In this document: positions 34,512 to 36,256 of the stretch, piece by piece | How positions within the stretch are numbered: the first letter of the stretch is position 1 | Layout: every line of letters begins with the position of its first letter | From: Saccoglossus kowalevskii | Lineage: Eukaryota; Hemichordata; Enteropneusta; Harrimaniidae | DNA: 36,256 bases | Direction of reading: 5' to 3' | Assembly (NCBI RefSeq): GCF_000003605.2 | Contig: NW_003130355.1 | Coordinates: 941,495 to 977,750 of the forward strand | Translations under genes and position numbers: made by a program | The notes under the pieces: generated by a model | What the model was told of the DNA's origin: nothing | The model's database searches: none | What the model saw: only the letters and a program-made list of their open reading frames with translations

Positions 34512-36173
34512 GTAATAACGAGGTCATTTATTAGTCTATTGTATTATTGTTTAAAAAAGTCCGAACGTTCTGCACCATTGGTCAGTGCATAAACAATAAG
34601 TGGGATTGAGCACTATCTACCTTCACGTGGACATATAATGGAGGACGCCATTTACAAATAGGACATTAAATTTCTTATTCGGATCGAATAAGATTGCAAC
34701 GCCGGATAAATGTTTATTTGAATATGACATACGCCCTTCATATAACGTTCAGTGTCCGGTCGTCAAAAGCGATGCTTTTCGTTTCCTTCAAGAAATAAAA
34801 TTTCAAGTAATCAATACATCCGTGAACTCACGAGGTGACAGAGAATGTATTTCATGACTTATTTAGAAGGCAGTCTGTGTTCACGTTTGAGTATTTCACC
34901 AGAAGTAGTTTTACGAGCATCATCATTGTGGTTTTTTGTATACGTGTTTCGTTCTTTATTGGGGCTTTCTGAGTTCCCATGGAAGAGTGTTTAATGTTTT
35001 ACGGAGACGCGAGATCAGGGCAGTCGTATGCTCTTACAGCATTTTTTGTATTATATGCATCCCCTTTCTATCCTCTAGATAGATCGTCTTGAATGATTTG
35101 AGAAAATCAGGCATGTCTAAACAAATTTCATTGACTAATAGCCTGTGTGACTCAGTGGGCATGAAAAGAAGAAGAGTCACCCTCGCGGTGGCCGTGGGGA
35201 CAGACTGAGGAGTTTGCACCCTAACCTCACCGGAACCTACAACACCGGAGGCGTAAGTTGTATAATAAGAATATAGAATAATCAAATTGGCATCAACCAT
35301 CCTGTTCATATTATCTGTATTCAGTTCTGTCATTGTGAATTAAAAATATTTTCTTACCAATCACCATGTGATCAGTCAGTGAATTCTTGTCTGTGCAATA
35401 TTTTGCAATATTTTGTCATTCATTTTCAACTTAATACCGATTATTTCAGCATGCTGTTAGTGATGTATGGCATTTATATGTATTTTCACATTTAAAATAT
35501 AAATAAATACTATGTTGAGGTGAAAAAAAAAATTACATAAATTGAAAAAAAAATATAGTATTTACATATTGCCAAGTTATCAAATTACCCCCCCCCCCGC
35601 TGTGTGTGTTTTTTGAAATGAAACTTTTTGTATTGTTCGGTACTGCATGTGGAAATCACATAAACTTCATTAATTGACAACGTGTAGACAATTTTTGCAG
35701 GCTGACTTGGCAGGGTGCATGCGTGCAAGTGATCATTCTGGCAGGCCTTAGACATATCGGGGCCTTGTTGGAGCACTTAGAGGAAATGACAAGCTGTGTA
35801 TGTCTTGTGAAAATTGCACAATTTGTTTGATGCCCTGTAATCAGAAGAGATTGATTGTAATGTATTCTGAAGCATGTCGAGTTTACAGAGCAATAAATGA
35901 TTAAACAGACAGTTTGACATTTAAAGTCAGTAAATAAACGCGACTTTCTCTAGACAGAATTTCCGGTGTGTAGAAAGTGATTCGATGATCAGTTTAAATC
36001 AGTTATGATAAAAATATGTATTTGACAAGTTTTGAATTTGTTTTTGCGATATTGTATTGGTCTATAACCTATTGTATATGAACAGAAATTGATTTTAAAA
36101 CTTTCCCTTTCCCTTCCTACGAAAGCCAATAGAATGGTAAAATTGAAATCTAGGGATAAAAATAATATTTTCT
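34512..36173. other. Unassigned right-hand stretch
   Basis: No recognised gene. A 99-codon minus-strand frame (35034-35333) contains a GC-rich segment (about 35155-35240), unusual against the local AT background, with no recognisable domain. An oligo-C run of about 12 lies at 35587-35599, and A-runs lie near 35523 and 35545. Confidence 0.5.
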
Positions 36174-36174
36174 T

Positions 36175-36253
<79 letters not shown>

Positions 36254-36256
36254 TTT
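36174..36256. repeat. (ATTT)n microsatellite at window end
   Basis: About 20 uninterrupted copies of ATTT (36177-36256), running off the right edge. Confidence 0.98.

Overview
The window is nuclear DNA from an animal. It is AT-rich, its genes are split by short GT...AG introns, and most of it is non-coding sequence with tandem repeats, small inverted-repeat elements and one assembly gap. The protein families present (a RING/B-box TRIM, a Tpt1-type RNA 2'-phosphotransferase, a secreted carboxylesterase and a TRH-receptor-like GPCR) indicate a bilaterian. A marine invertebrate is my inference; the phylum cannot be settled from this sequence.

Layout. 1-1868 is a 53-bp minisatellite. 2291-8129 (+) is the most interesting locus: one exon encodes a complete RING/B-box1/B-box2/coiled-coil module (393 aa) and ends at a good phase-0 splice donor. 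It is followed by six exons in matching phases that encode a full-length Tpt1/KptA (TRPT1-like) domain, whose first exon has no start codon and an in-frame stop immediately upstream. The simplest model is a TRIM-Tpt1 fusion of about 594 aa. 8.4-8.65 kb holds a composite 114-bp tandem repeat. 9.5-14.2 kb has no supportable gene. 14262-19610 (+) is a four-exon secreted carboxylesterase of 556 aa, whose 3.2-kb first intron carries MITEs, a 345-N gap, a long hairpin and a fold-back element. 19.6-30.6 kb is gene-poor, with a SINE-like tail, degenerate repeats and one MITE. 30608-30855 (+) looks like a broken DUF3504/Crypton-type N-terminal fragment. 31404-32320 (-) is the last exon (TM3-TM7 and tail) of a peptide GPCR whose upstream exon(s) I could not find in the window. 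The window ends in an (ATTT)n microsatellite.

A family of short elements with ends resembling AGCGGGAGGGTCGT occurs at least five times (10.7, 15.7, 16.1-16.5, 30.0 and 34.5 kb), flanked by TTAA or a one-base variant of it. The assembly gap lies inside one copy.

The genes do not form an operon-like unit. The likely novelty is the fusion of a TRIM E3-ligase module to an NAD+-dependent RNA-end-processing/ADP-ribosyl-transfer domain. In it the four known catalytic residues are kept, while the usual His of the HGT motif is Tyr.
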